Assembly: GCA_007694025.1 (NCBI GenBank)
Contig: RECL01000357.1
Coordinates: 1 to 32,284 of the forward strand
Source of the DNA: Spirochaetaceae bacterium
Lineage (GTDB): Bacteria > Spirochaetota > Spirochaetia > DSM-27196 > SLST01
Direction: 5' to 3'
Length of the DNA: 32,284 nt
The notes under the pieces are model-generated. The model saw nothing but the letters and a program-made list of their open reading frames with translations. It was not told the DNA's origin and did not search any database. This document shows positions 13,722 to 21,945 of this stretch, piece by piece. A program made the translations under genes and the position numbers. Each line of letters starts with the position of its first letter. Positions within the stretch are counted from its first letter, which is position 1.

Positions 13722-14534
13722 TCACGACGACACGACAATGTGCTCGCTCGGGCACCCGAGTTCGACGATCCGGTCGCGCAGCGCCTCCGCCGCCGCGGGC
13801 TCCATCGACGGGAGCCCGGCGAGGCGGTAGGGGATGCCGAGCGCGTGCCACTTGTCGCGCGCGGTCGCGTGGTACGGCATGATCTCGAGTGAGACCGACG
13901 GGTAGCGTAGCGCGAGCCCGGCGATCGCCGCCAGGTGCTCGTCCGTCGCGTTCACGGTCTCGACCAACGGCAGGCGGAGTATCACCGAGCTCGCGGTTCC
14001 TACGATGTAGCTGAGGTTTGCGAGCACCGGACCGATCGGACCACCGGTGAGGTCCAGGTGCGCCTCAGCGCCCGTCGCCTTGTAGTCGTAGAGGAAGTGA
14101 TCGGTCAGGCCCGCGATCCGCTCGTACGCGCGGCGGGGCAGCGTACCGTTCGTCTCCAGAGCGGTCCCGATACCCTCGTCTCGGCATTGTCGGAAGAGCG
14201 CCTCGACAAAATCGATCTGCAGGAGCGGCTCACCGCCGCTGACCGTGACGCCTCCTCCGGTCGACTCGTAGAACGCACGATCGGCGACGACGACCGCGAA
14301 CACCTCGTCCACGCTCATCGGCGTCCCGTAGGTGCGCTCGGTACCGTTCGGCAGAACCACCGTCTGAGGCCGGGTCTCGAACGACTCGGGGTTGTGGCAC
14401 CAGACGCACCGGAGGTTGCACCCCTTGAGGAAGATCGTCGTCCGGATCCCCGGACCGTCGTTCATCGCGGTGCGCTGGATATCGAAGACGATCGCGCTCG
14501 GCGATCCACCGCTCTCGCCGGCCGGCGTGGCCAC
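13722..14534 (-). CDS. Glycyl-radical-enzyme activating enzyme (radical SAM)
   Basis: A 270-residue radical SAM protein that should use S-adenosylmethionine and a [4Fe-4S] cluster to place the glycyl radical on the enzyme encoded just upstream. It has IQRTAMNDGPGIRTTIFLKG followed by the CNLRCVWC cluster motif (Cys39, Cys43, Cys46), VTVSGGEPLLQ, and ALETNGTLPRRAY. I see no extra cysteine-rich ferredoxin insert, so it belongs to the short, PFL-activase-like type. The start is a GTG one base after the enzyme gene's stop, so translation is likely coupled. No Met lies before the conserved region. Confidence 0.9.
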   Translation of the reverse strand: MATPAGESGGSPSAIVFDIQRTAMNDGPGIRTTIFLKGCNLRCVWCHNPESFETRPQTVVLPNGTERTYGTPMSVDEVFAVVVADRAFYESTGGGVTVSGGEPLLQIDFVEALFRQCRDEGIGTALETNGTLPRRAYERIAGLTDHFLYDYKATGAEAHLDLTGGPIGPVLANLSYIVGTASSVILRLPLVETVNATDEHLAAIAGLALRYPSVSLEIMPYHATARDKWHALGIPYRLAGLPSMEPAAAEALRDRIVELGCPSEHIVVSS

Positions 14535-14535
14535 G

Positions 14536-16947
14536 CTACTCGTTCAGCGTCCGCTCGAGGATCTCGAGCTGGAGGTCACGCGAGAGATCCACGAAGCGCG
14601 CCGAATAGCCGCCCACTCGAACCACCAGGTTCTGATGGAGTTCGGGATGCTCCATCGCCTCCTTGAGATCGTCCGAAGAGACCACCGTGATCATCGCCTG
14701 CGTCCCGCCGAGCGCGAAGTAGGTTCCCAGAAGGCCTTTCGTCTTCGCCAGGTGTCGCGTGAACATCTGACGAGACAACTTCATGTTCTGCACGACACCC
14801 GCGTGGACGTCGGGCGTGATCTTCGCGAGCGACTTGAGCATCGCGGTCGTCCCGCTCCGGTCGCACCCCGGCGACGGATTGTTCGCGTTCGCGAGCGTGG
14901 CGTGCGCGCGTCGGCCGTCCGCGCTCGCCGCCATGACTCCGCCGAACTGCACGTGGGCGTGGTTGTTCACGTGGACGATGAGGAACTTGCGCAGAACGCC
15001 CAGTTCCCCCGAATGCGTGAGCGCCTCGCGCGCCACGTGATCGTGCACCCGGACAGCCATCGCGTCGGCCGTGGGTTCGTCGTTCCCGAACTTGGGAGCG
15101 GCCGCCGCGGCCGAGCGAAGCTCGTCGTGGCCCACCCAGTTGTCGTCCATCGCCGCGACGAGCTCGGGCAGCGTGCACCGCCGCTCCTCCCAGACGAGCC
15201 TGCGGATCGCGGTGAGCGAGTCGGCGGTGTTCACGAAGCTGTTCACCTCGGTCGAACCGTCGACGTAGCGCGCGCCCGCAAGGAGCGGCTTCCCGCGAAC
15301 CAGGCAGTCGTCGGTCAGCGCGCTCACGAAGAGAAACGGGCTCTCCCGGGAGACGACGCCGAGTCCCACCGCGTGCTTGCGCGCGATGATATCCATGAAG
15401 AAGCCGATCTGCCGCTCGTACGCGTGCCAGAGGTCGTCAAAGCTCGTGAAGCTCGCAGCCGCACCCGTGTGCGGACCGATCTGGTGGCCGGTGAGCGCGT
15501 CGCGTCCGTCGTGCAGCGCGTACTCCAGACACTTGAGCGAGCTGAACGCCGAGTTCGGCGAGCAGATGCCCGTATGGTCGAGCACGAACTCGCCGCACCC
15601 GAGCGGGAGGTACTTCGCCGCGTCCTCGCTCGGAACGCCAAAGGCGCGGGTCACCGCGGGTACGTTCACATCGTCGTTGAGGAGCATCGGGAAGGTGCAC
15701 CCCTCGCCAATAGCGCGGAGCGCCGCGTCGTAGACCGCCTGGTCCATGCCGGCGTGGCAGCGCAGCGTCGTCTGCGGGCGCGTCCCGTGGTGCCGCCTCG
15801 TCGCCTCAAGGCAGAGGAGCGCGAACGCGTCGGCCGCCGGGACGTCGGTACGATCGGCCCCGCCAAGGAGGACGCGGCTGTTGAAGTTGTGGCCCTCGTC
15901 GTTCATCAGCCGCCAGAGATTGTCCACCATCGTCTGCGCCTCGTCCACGGTCAGTCGCCCCGCATCCAGGTCGGCGGCGTAGAAGGTTCCGAACCACTCG
16001 TCGATCCGGCCCACGTTGAGCACGCGCGTGACGACCAGGTAGAGCCACGCGAGTTGAATCGCCTCACGGAGCGTCTGCGGAGCTTGCTCGCGTATCGCAC
16101 GGAGCACGCCCGCCAGGTCGGTACGCGACATCGCGTCGGCCTGCTCGACGTAGTGAAGAATGATCGTGTCGCGAAAGTACTCGAGCGCGTCGATCGTCGC
16201 GTCGTAGTAGGGCCGCGTCGCGAGATCGGTGTTCCGGTCGCGAAGCTCACGAGCCTCCGTGATGAGTCCCGGCAGGCCGAGGGTCACGAGCTTGCGACCG
16301 TCGATGTAGAGTCCGGCGACGCGGTCGGTCGTGTGTCCCAGAAACCACATCGTCTCCGGGTTGCCCAGCTCGCTCTTCGTCCAGTGCTCGGGGAGCTCCT
16401 CCCACTCGTCGTCGCCCACCCGCTCGCGAAAGCGCTGAACCTCGCGCCACGCCGCGCGCCAGCTCCGGTTGTGCGTCGCGTGATCGTGCCAGAACGCGAG
16501 CATCGCGCGCGCCTCGGGCTCGCGATCCGCGTCGAGCTTACCGCTATCGATCATGCGGGCGAGCGACTCCTGAAGGACGTAGAAGCCGACGTAGCCGCCG
16601 TGGATCTCGCTCGAATGGCCAATGACTCCGTCACGCGCGCGGCCGGCGAACAGGTCGTCATCGCGGATCGGGTCGAGCCGCGCGGGAAAGATCGCCTTGA
16701 GGACGGCGAGCTCGCGCGCCTCCGGCGACGACTCCAGGTTGTCGCGAAACGCGCGCGTGATGCGGCGGCACACGTCGAAGTCGTCGCACACGAAGTCGGC
16801 GAGCGGCTTGGCCGAATGCGGGTCCATCGCCGTGATCCCCGACACGATCCGGGAGAGCTCGGCCAGCCGTTCCTGCTTCGTCGAACCGGGATCGGCGAGC
16901 GCGACGGGGGTGACCCCACCAACCGAGAAAGCATCTGGGTAGCGCAT
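14536..16947 (-). CDS. Glycyl radical enzyme, uncharacterised subtype
   Basis: An 803-residue anaerobic enzyme of the pyruvate formate-lyase superfamily. The C-terminal glycyl radical motif is intact (VVRVGGYSARF, radical on Gly780). The thiyl-radical site reads PLGCGEFVLD (Cys451, Glu453) instead of the common GCVE. WFLGHTTDRVAGLYIDGRKL matches the conserved GH(T) segment of the dehydratase/lyase branch, but the Asp that follows about 12 residues after GCVE in glycerol dehydratase is not clearly present. The enzyme is therefore not PFL itself (no Cys-Cys pair), and its substrate is unknown. The activase gene follows after one base. Read from the ATG at 16947; the 897-residue opposite ORF in the track is its antisense shadow. 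Confidence 0.9.
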   Translation of the reverse strand: MRYPDAFSVGGVTPVALADPGSTKQERLAELSRIVSGITAMDPHSAKPLADFVCDDFDVCRRITRAFRDNLESSPEARELAVLKAIFPARLDPIRDDDLFAGRARDGVIGHSSEIHGGYVGFYVLQESLARMIDSGKLDADREPEARAMLAFWHDHATHNRSWRAAWREVQRFRERVGDDEWEELPEHWTKSELGNPETMWFLGHTTDRVAGLYIDGRKLVTLGLPGLITEARELRDRNTDLATRPYYDATIDALEYFRDTIILHYVEQADAMSRTDLAGVLRAIREQAPQTLREAIQLAWLYLVVTRVLNVGRIDEWFGTFYAADLDAGRLTVDEAQTMVDNLWRLMNDEGHNFNSRVLLGGADRTDVPAADAFALLCLEATRRHHGTRPQTTLRCHAGMDQAVYDAALRAIGEGCTFPMLLNDDVNVPAVTRAFGVPSEDAAKYLPLGCGEFVLDHTGICSPNSAFSSLKCLEYALHDGRDALTGHQIGPHTGAAASFTSFDDLWHAYERQIGFFMDIIARKHAVGLGVVSRESPFLFVSALTDDCLVRGKPLLAGARYVDGSTEVNSFVNTADSLTAIRRLVWEERRCTLPELVAAMDDNWVGHDELRSAAAAAPKFGNDEPTADAMAVRVHDHVAREALTHSGELGVLRKFLIVHVNNHAHVQFGGVMAASADGRRAHATLANANNPSPGCDRSGTTAMLKSLAKITPDVHAGVVQNMKLSRQMFTRHLAKTKGLLGTYFALGGTQAMITVVSSDDLKEAMEHPELHQNLVVRVGGYSARFVDLSRDLQLEILERTLNE

Positions 16948-16958
16948 GGTGAGCCTCG

Positions 16959-16987
16959 ATACTACCGCGCTTCACGTCGCGACGCAA
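16959..16987 (-). promoter_or_regulatory. Predicted promoter of the glycyl radical operon
   Basis: On the minus strand, TTGCGT and TAGTAT are 17 bases apart; the -10 is 11 bases from the ATG, with GAGG between. Confidence 0.35.
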
Positions 16988-17066
16988 CACCCACGCGTCA
17001 CCGCTTCTGCAGGCGGGACGCCGGCAGCCGTCGCGCATGGTCCTCGCCGAGCGTGCCGATTTGCCG

Positions 17067-17072
17067 TACACT
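17067..17072 (+). promoter_or_regulatory. -10-like TACACT close to the U32 start codon
   Basis: TACACT ends nine bases before the ATG and no Shine-Dalgarno follows. No clear -35 is visible. The transcript would have a leader of only about three bases. Confidence 0.35.
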
Positions 17073-17081
17073 GCCGCTGCG

Positions 17082-19469
17082 ATGAGTCGACCGACACCCG
17101 AGATATACGCTCCCGGTGGGAGCTTTCACTCTGCGCTTGCCGCGTTCGATGCGGGTGCGGATACGGTGTATCTTGGCCTGGCCGAGTTCTCGGCGCGGAA
17201 GGCCGCGGCGAACTTCTCCTTCGATCAACTCAGGCGAATCCGGTCGGTCGCCGCCGATCGCGGCAAGCGAATCGCCGTGACCGTGAATACCGTGGTTCGG
17301 GACGCCGAGATTGGGCGACTGGTCGACGCACTCGGGCGGATCGAGGCGATTGGCGTCGACGCGATCGTTGTGCAGGATCTGGCCGTAAGCGAGATCGCCG
17401 CGCGCCTCTTCCCCCGGCTCGAGCTGCACGCCTCGACTCAGATGGCCATCCACAACTCGGCGGGACTCACCGCTGCCGCTTCGCTCGGCTTCAGACGCGT
17501 GGTGCTCGCGCGCGAGTTGCCGCTGATCAGTATCCGCAGGCTGCGCGCCGAGCACCCCGAAGTCGAGTTCGAAGTCTTCATCCACGGCGCGCTCTGCTAC
17601 AGCTTCTCGGGTCTCTGTCTGGCCTCGTGGGCGCTCACCGGCAGATCGGGTAACCGCGGCGAGTGCGCGCAGATCTGCCGCGGCCACTTTGAGTCTCGCG
17701 AATCCGGCGAAGCCGGACACCTCTTTTCCGCCCGCGATCTGGCGTTACGCCGTTCGGTCCTCGACCTGGCCGATGCCGGAGTCGACGCGCTGAAGATCGA
17801 AGGCCGGATGAAGTCACCCGAGTACGTCTACCACACCGTGCGCCTCTACCGCGAGATCCTCGATCGCCGCGACGAACTGAGCCACGACCAGGAGCGAGAA
17901 CTCGCGCGCAGATCGACTCTGGCCTTCGCACGCGAGTCCACCAGCGCGTACTTCGGCTCGCCGTCGGGGGAGCGCCTCGTCGACCGCTACCACGACGGGC
18001 ATTGGGGTGCCCCGCTCGGGTCGATCGTTACGGTCGGTCGCGACGATGTCACGCTGCTTCTGGATCACGACATCTCGCTCCGCGATGGCATCGGGCTCTT
18101 TCCGGATCTCAGCGGGACGGCGGGGGAGACCGAGCCGCTTCGCTTCTCGGCACGACGGATCCGTTGCGCCGGACGGAGTGTGACGCGCGCGTCGGCCGGA
18201 GAGACGGTCAGCATCGAACTTCCTCCCGGTATGCGACCGCCACGTGGACCCGGGTGCGAAGTGCGCCACCTCTCGTCTCGGGAGCTCGACCTCACCGCGC
18301 CGAACGAAGCCGCTTTCCCCCTGTACCGGATCCCGATCAAACTCGACGTCGAGCTATCGCAGAACCTCACCGTTCGCGCGTCGCTTGCACCCGGGTGCGT
18401 CGTGACGACCTCGCACGATGTCACGATCGACGATGCAAAGGTGAGGCGACCCTTCGCTGATCTGATCCGCTCGGTATTGAGCGAGTCGGGCGAGAGTCTC
18501 TTTCGGCCGGAGAGCATCGTCTTCACGAACAACTGCGGCCGATCCGACGACGCAATCTTCATACCACCTTCCGAACTCAAGCGAGCAAAGAACGAGTTCT
18601 ACCGCGTTCTTGATGAGTCGTTTGAGCGGTGTACGACCGACCGCGTCGCAGACATCCCGGCGCTGCTCGCTCCACCGCAGCCGACCGCAGCCGGCGACCG
18701 GCCTGACGCGGCGCGCTTGTCTGCGTTCGGCGACCGGGATTCCGTTTCGCCGGGCAACCGGGTCATTCCGTTCGTGAGCCTCGTTCGTGGCGCGATCGAC
18801 CGAACTGCGCTCGCGGTGGTTGCGGGGTATACGTGCGTCCCGCTTCCTCCGGTCATGCTCGACGACGTTGCCTGGACGCGCGCGCTCGTCGACGTGGTGA
18901 CCTCCGCTCCCGACGTTCGCTTCGCGGTTGGCGTCGCGAACGTCGCGCACCTGGTCGTTGCCGAAGCGCTCCGCGCGTGTGAGAACGCGTGGTTCTTCGT
19001 CGACTTCCCGATCTACGTCGCGAACCGCCACACCGCCGAGCTGCTCGCCCGACGGCTGCCACGACTCCTGTTTGCCTACTCATGGATCGAAGAGGCCGAG
19101 CCGTCGTCGATACCGGGCCCGGCACCGGCACCGGGACCGGCCGCCGTCGGGGGAGCCGCACCTCGGGATGGCGCGAGCCCGGGCGACCCAAGCCCCGGAC
19201 TCCCCCCGATGTTACGAGTCCAGCCGGGGTTCTCGCCGCCGCTCTTCCTCAGCCTCGGTTGCTACGCCAAACACACGCTCTTCGCGGGTCTTTGTCCCGA
19301 TGAGGCCGCGCGACGCCGGGATCCGACCGCTCTGTCGGCGTCGAGAGCCGGGTCGAGGGCCGCGTCGACATGCCCGCGCTATTTCGATCACGAGATCTCC
19401 CAGCGCGCCAATCGCTATCGCGTCGTTGTCCGCGACTGCGTCACCTACGTGACAAAGGTTGAAGTGTAG
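17082..19469 (+). CDS. U32-family protein (RlhA/YdcP-like, with DUF3656-type part)
   Basis: A 795-residue U32 family protein. The N-terminal half has EIYAPGGSFHSALAAFDAGA, ADTVYLGLAEFSARKAAANF, the HASTQMAIHN strand, and the FIHGALCYSFSGLC...NRGECAQICR cysteine set that binds an iron-sulfur cluster in this family, then DALKIEGRMKSPEYVYH. Although once called peptidases, the best studied members (RlhA, TrhP) hydroxylate rRNA or tRNA bases using prephenate; that is the likeliest role here. The C-terminal half is longer than in E. coli RlhA and includes a Pro/Ala/Gly-rich linker (residues about 685-715). The ATG at 17082 is chosen because the ORF track's earlier start lies upstream of TACACT. 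Divergent from the glycyl radical operon. Confidence 0.85.
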   Translation: MSRPTPEIYAPGGSFHSALAAFDAGADTVYLGLAEFSARKAAANFSFDQLRRIRSVAADRGKRIAVTVNTVVRDAEIGRLVDALGRIEAIGVDAIVVQDLAVSEIAARLFPRLELHASTQMAIHNSAGLTAAASLGFRRVVLARELPLISIRRLRAEHPEVEFEVFIHGALCYSFSGLCLASWALTGRSGNRGECAQICRGHFESRESGEAGHLFSARDLALRRSVLDLADAGVDALKIEGRMKSPEYVYHTVRLYREILDRRDELSHDQERELARRSTLAFARESTSAYFGSPSGERLVDRYHDGHWGAPLGSIVTVGRDDVTLLLDHDISLRDGIGLFPDLSGTAGETEPLRFSARRIRCAGRSVTRASAGETVSIELPPGMRPPRGPGCEVRHLSSRELDLTAPNEAAFPLYRIPIKLDVELSQNLTVRASLAPGCVVTTSHDVTIDDAKVRRPFADLIRSVLSESGESLFRPESIVFTNNCGRSDDAIFIPPSELKRAKNEFYRVLDESFERCTTDRVADIPALLAPPQPTAAGDRPDAARLSAFGDRDSVSPGNRVIPFVSLVRGAIDRTALAVVAGYTCVPLPPVMLDDVAWTRALVDVVTSAPDVRFAVGVANVAHLVVAEALRACENAWFFVDFPIYVANRHTAELLARRLPRLLFAYSWIEEAEPSSIPGPAPAPGPAAVGGAAPRDGASPGDPSPGLPPMLRVQPGFSPPLFLSLGCYAKHTLFAGLCPDEAARRRDPTALSASRAGSRAASTCPRYFDHEISQRANRYRVVVRDCVTYVTKVEV

Positions 19470-19593
19470 TAGCTACGGCGTACCTTCGTTACTTGATGAT
19501 CAGACGTGGTCCTCCAGCAGCATCAAGCGAGAACCGGAATCTGAATGGTGCAATTGGTGGCGATGAGGCGCCCAGCATCATTGCTGCGGCGGT

Positions 19594-19755
19594 AAGCGGT
19601 TCGTGGACACCACGCGGAAGGCGGTCAACCGGGAAGTTGGCTTCATCCGCGAGCACTCCGATGGACGGCTGGCCGCGGTCGAGGCAAAGGCCTCGGACCA
19701 GGTCCGTCCGGACGACTTCGACGGCATCAGATACTTCGCCGATATCGCCGGCACC
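19594..19755 (+). pseudogene. C-terminal fragment of a DUF4143-type ATPase
   Basis: The frame reads NREVGFIREHSDGRLAAVEA, then KASDQVRPDDFDGIRYFADI. This is the nuclease-like end of ATP-binding proteins carrying DUF4143 (pattern: VDFV.E..GRLVAIEVKAS..V.P.D..GLR). The AAA domain is absent, and the fragment stops at the junction with the UPF0126 duplicate, where CGCCGGCACCGCGCCGGC is shared. I could not identify bases 19490-19593; the minus strand there has an open frame ending FRFSLDAAGGPRLIIK that might be another stray gene end. Confidence 0.55.
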
Positions 19756-20085
19756 GCGCCGGCAAGGAGGTCGCGGAGCATCCCTCCCCCCGTCGCCGTC
19801 AGCACACCGCAGAACAGCGCGAGCGTGACCGAATCGCTCACCAGACCCGCCGCCGATACACCCGACACCGTGAACGCCGCAAGCCCCAGAGCATCCGCGG
19901 TCACAAGCGCATGAGAGAGCGGAAGGATGCGTCGGATCGCCGGTGAGCGCAGCGCCCGGTCTATCGGTCGAAGCGACAGGATGAACGCCGGCCCAGCCGC
20001 CAGGACAATCGCCGCCGGAGAGAGCAGGTTGACCGGCGGAGTGATCCCAAGGATCAGATCGCGGATCGCGCCTCCACCGAGCGCC
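19746..20085 (-). pseudogene. Truncated duplicate of the UPF0126/TRIC-type channel gene
   Basis: The minus strand carries the middle of the channel gene found intact at 24502-25161: GGGAIRDLILGITPPVNLLS, ILPLSHALVTADALGLAAFT, and LFCGVLTATGGGMLRDLLAG. The residues are nearly identical across about 110 positions, so this is a fairly recent duplication or an acquired close relative. Both ends are missing. The N-terminal side breaks at the dispersed repeat (copy C), and the C-terminal side breaks after GAVPA into the DUF4143 fragment. It cannot make a full seven-helix channel. Confidence 0.85.
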
Positions 20086-20088
20086 GCG

Positions 20089-20110
20089 CCCCCCTCGTAG
20101 GCCGGACGCA
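20089..20110. repeat. Dispersed repeat tail, copy C
   Basis: CCCCCTCGTAGGCCGGACGC matches 32231-32251 with about one difference and 4773-4793 with a few. It sits exactly at the broken N-terminal side of the channel pseudogene. Confidence 0.5.
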
Positions 20111-20245
20111 TGGGAATCACGCCGGCCACGAAGCGACGTGATTCCACGACCGTGCCCATCCGTACGCGAACCTGAGAAAGCCGGCGTTCCGATGGCGCAG
20201 CTATTCACATAAAGGTAGAAATCGTTAATAGTAAGCCGTGCTACA

Positions 20246-20257
20246 TACACCAGTGTA
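20246..20257. promoter_or_regulatory. Candidate operator, TACAC-CA-GTGTA
   Basis: A short inverted repeat lies in an AT-rich stretch upstream of the Fic remnant, followed by GAGAGGAGAG and the ATG. It is probably the surviving control region of the lost fic gene. Confidence 0.35.
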
Positions 20258-20273
20258 AATAGAGAGGAGAGAC

Positions 20274-20703
20274 ATGCGGCGCGGCTTGACCGGAGAGTAC
20301 CGGACGACGGCGGTTGGCGGCGAGACCATCCGCGCCTTCGTGCCCCGTTCGCTGCCCCCTGATCCCCCCATTCACATCACGCCGGATCGCCAGCGCCTGC
20401 TGGAGCGGGCGCTACTCGCTTGCGGACCTCTTGCTGTTCGAGCTCGACGAGATGCCCGGCGTGCCTTTTGACGATGTCGTTGAGGTCTCCAACTACGTCG
20501 CCGCACTCGATCACGGACTCAAGCGCCTACGCGAGGGCTTTCCCCTGGGCAATCGGCTGCTAGGCGAGATCCACGCCAACCTGCTCGCCCGTGGGCGCGG
20601 CGCAGACAAACAGCCAGGGGATTTCCGCCGCAGTCAGAACTGGATTGGCGGCACCCGGCCCGGAAACGCCCAGTACGTGCCGCCGCCGGCCGGTAACCGG
20701 TAA
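20274..20703 (+). pseudogene. Fic-family protein, decayed N-terminal half
   Basis: The start MRRGLTGEYRTTAVGGETIR and FVPRSLPPDPPIHITPDRQR LLERALLA belong to a common Fic protein family. At about 20420 the frame shifts, and the second frame continues DLLLFELDEMPGVPFDDVVE, VSNYVAALDHGLKRLREGFP and DKQPGDFRRSQNWIGGTRPG. About 35-40 residues are missing at the shift when compared from memory with relatives, including the S..IEGT inhibitory motif. The catalytic HPFxxGNGR loop and the whole C-terminal half are gone. The gene therefore cannot AMPylate targets. A good ribosome binding site (GAGAGGAGAG) survives. Confidence 0.8.
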
Positions 20704-20709
20704 GAACCC

Positions 20710-21597
20710 CTACACCCACTCCTCGGACATCACGTCGCCTTCAACCGACAGCACGACCGCTTTGATCGGAACGCGGCGGGTGGCGCGTTCGGCGGCGGCT
20801 TTCGCGATCGCCAGGAGACCTCGGCAACACGGAACCTCCATGATGAGGACCGACACCGTGTTGATGCGGGCCCCGTCGATCATGAGGACGAGCTTCTCCA
20901 GGTACGACTCCTGACCGTCGTCGAGTTTCGGACACGCGATCGCGAGCGCTTTGTCCTTGAGGAAGCGCTCGTGGAAATCGCCGCACGCGTACGCGGTGCA
21001 GTCCGCGGCGAGCAGTACGTCCGCGCCCTGAAGGTAGGCCGCCGCCGGGTTCAGCAGGTGCAGCTGGACCGGCCACTGTCGCAGCCGGCTCGCGGGTCGT
21101 GCGGAGGGTCCATCGTCGCGGATCGCGGGCCCATCGTGCGCCACCGGCCGAAGAGATCGAGCGGCGGCACCGGGGCAGCCGCTCCCGCCGCCATGGCCGG
21201 TTGGTGCTTCCTGCGCGTTCCGCCCGGCGCAGGCCGATCCGTGGCCCAGCGGGTTCTCGATATCGTGCACGCGCAGGTACTCGGTGGCCTGCGACAGGTA
21301 CTCGGTCTGGCCGTGTTGCGCCAGGTGTTCCAGATGCGCGCGAATCACGTTCGCGCCCCCGGCGGCGATCTTCTCCATCACGTTCTCTTCGTCGTACGGC
21401 TCGGCCTCGCGCTTCTCGATCGTCATCGCCCCGGTTGGGCAGTGACCGACGCACACGCCGATACCCTCGCACATGAGATCTGAGATCAGCCGCGCTTTGC
21501 CGTCGATGATCTGAAGAGCCCCCTGATGACAGTTCGGGACGCAGTTCCCGCATCCGACGCAGATCTCTTCGTCGATTTCGATTATTTCTCTCACCAT
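20710..21597 (-). CDS. Ferredoxin-like 2x[4Fe-4S] protein with C-terminal domain
   Basis: A 295-residue soluble iron-sulfur protein. The N-terminus has two cluster motifs: ICVGCGNCVPNCHQGALQII and CEGIGVCVGHCPTGAMTIE. A linker (EKIAAGGANVIRAHLEHLAQ, HGQTEYLSQATEYL) and a SACAG...GCPGAA segment follow. The C-terminal domain reads QWPVQLHLLNPAAAYLQGAD, VLLAADCTAYACGDFHERFL and MEVPCCRGLLAIAK, typical of a family common in anaerobes whose role is not settled; electron transfer is the safe inference. The ATG at 21597 gives the normal family start MVREIIEIDEEIC. It appears complete, and stands as a single gene between two decayed loci. Confidence 0.85.
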   Translation of the reverse strand: MVREIIEIDEEICVGCGNCVPNCHQGALQIIDGKARLISDLMCEGIGVCVGHCPTGAMTIEKREAEPYDEENVMEKIAAGGANVIRAHLEHLAQHGQTEYLSQATEYLRVHDIENPLGHGSACAGRNAQEAPTGHGGGSGCPGAAARSLRPVAHDGPAIRDDGPSARPASRLRQWPVQLHLLNPAAAYLQGADVLLAADCTAYACGDFHERFLKDKALAIACPKLDDGQESYLEKLVLMIDGARINTVSVLIMEVPCCRGLLAIAKAAAERATRRVPIKAVVLSVEGDVMSEEWV

Positions 21598-21801
21598 GGC
21601 TTCATGGTACCCGAATCTTCGGCGCAGGTCGGTAACCTATGATACGGAAGACGAGCACCATCCTTTCGCGGCGTCTACACCACCACGCGCGCCCATAATC
21701 GAGACTCTGGAAACGGGTGCCTTGCTCGCGGACCGGACGCTAGGCCGAACCGCCGGAGCCTGTAGTAGTTCGCCTTGATGCCTCGACGACACTGCGATAC
21801 G

Positions 21802-21945
21802 ATGGCGAAGAAGCCCGCGAAGGCCACGATCAATGTCCGGGGCACGGAGATAAGCATCATCAGGCGGGAGGACGAAAATCGCCGCCTCGCGCTCTTCGGC
21901 CAGACCGCACGCACAGCCGGCCGTTTGGAGGGCCGTGCAGAATGA
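21802..21945 (+). pseudogene. Remnant of a KilA-N-type protein, first 25-30 codons
   Basis: A 47-codon frame begins MAKKPAKATINVRGTEISII, like the opening of KilA-N domain proteins (K.TINV.GT.I.I), then runs into RREDENRRLALFGQTARTAG with no further similarity I can see. The stop overlaps the RhuM start (ATGA). KilA-N proteins are phage-type DNA-binding proteins. Too short for the ORF track. From 21598 to 21801 I see nothing. Confidence 0.45.

Noticed and set aside
14392-17085. 897-residue plus-strand ORF
   Set aside because: It is the antisense shadow of the glycyl radical enzyme and activase genes; it has no domain signature, and its Arg/Val-rich composition is typical of a shadow in high-GC DNA.
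18354-19031. 225-residue minus-strand ORF
   Set aside because: Antisense to the U32 gene, whose protein is clearly conserved.
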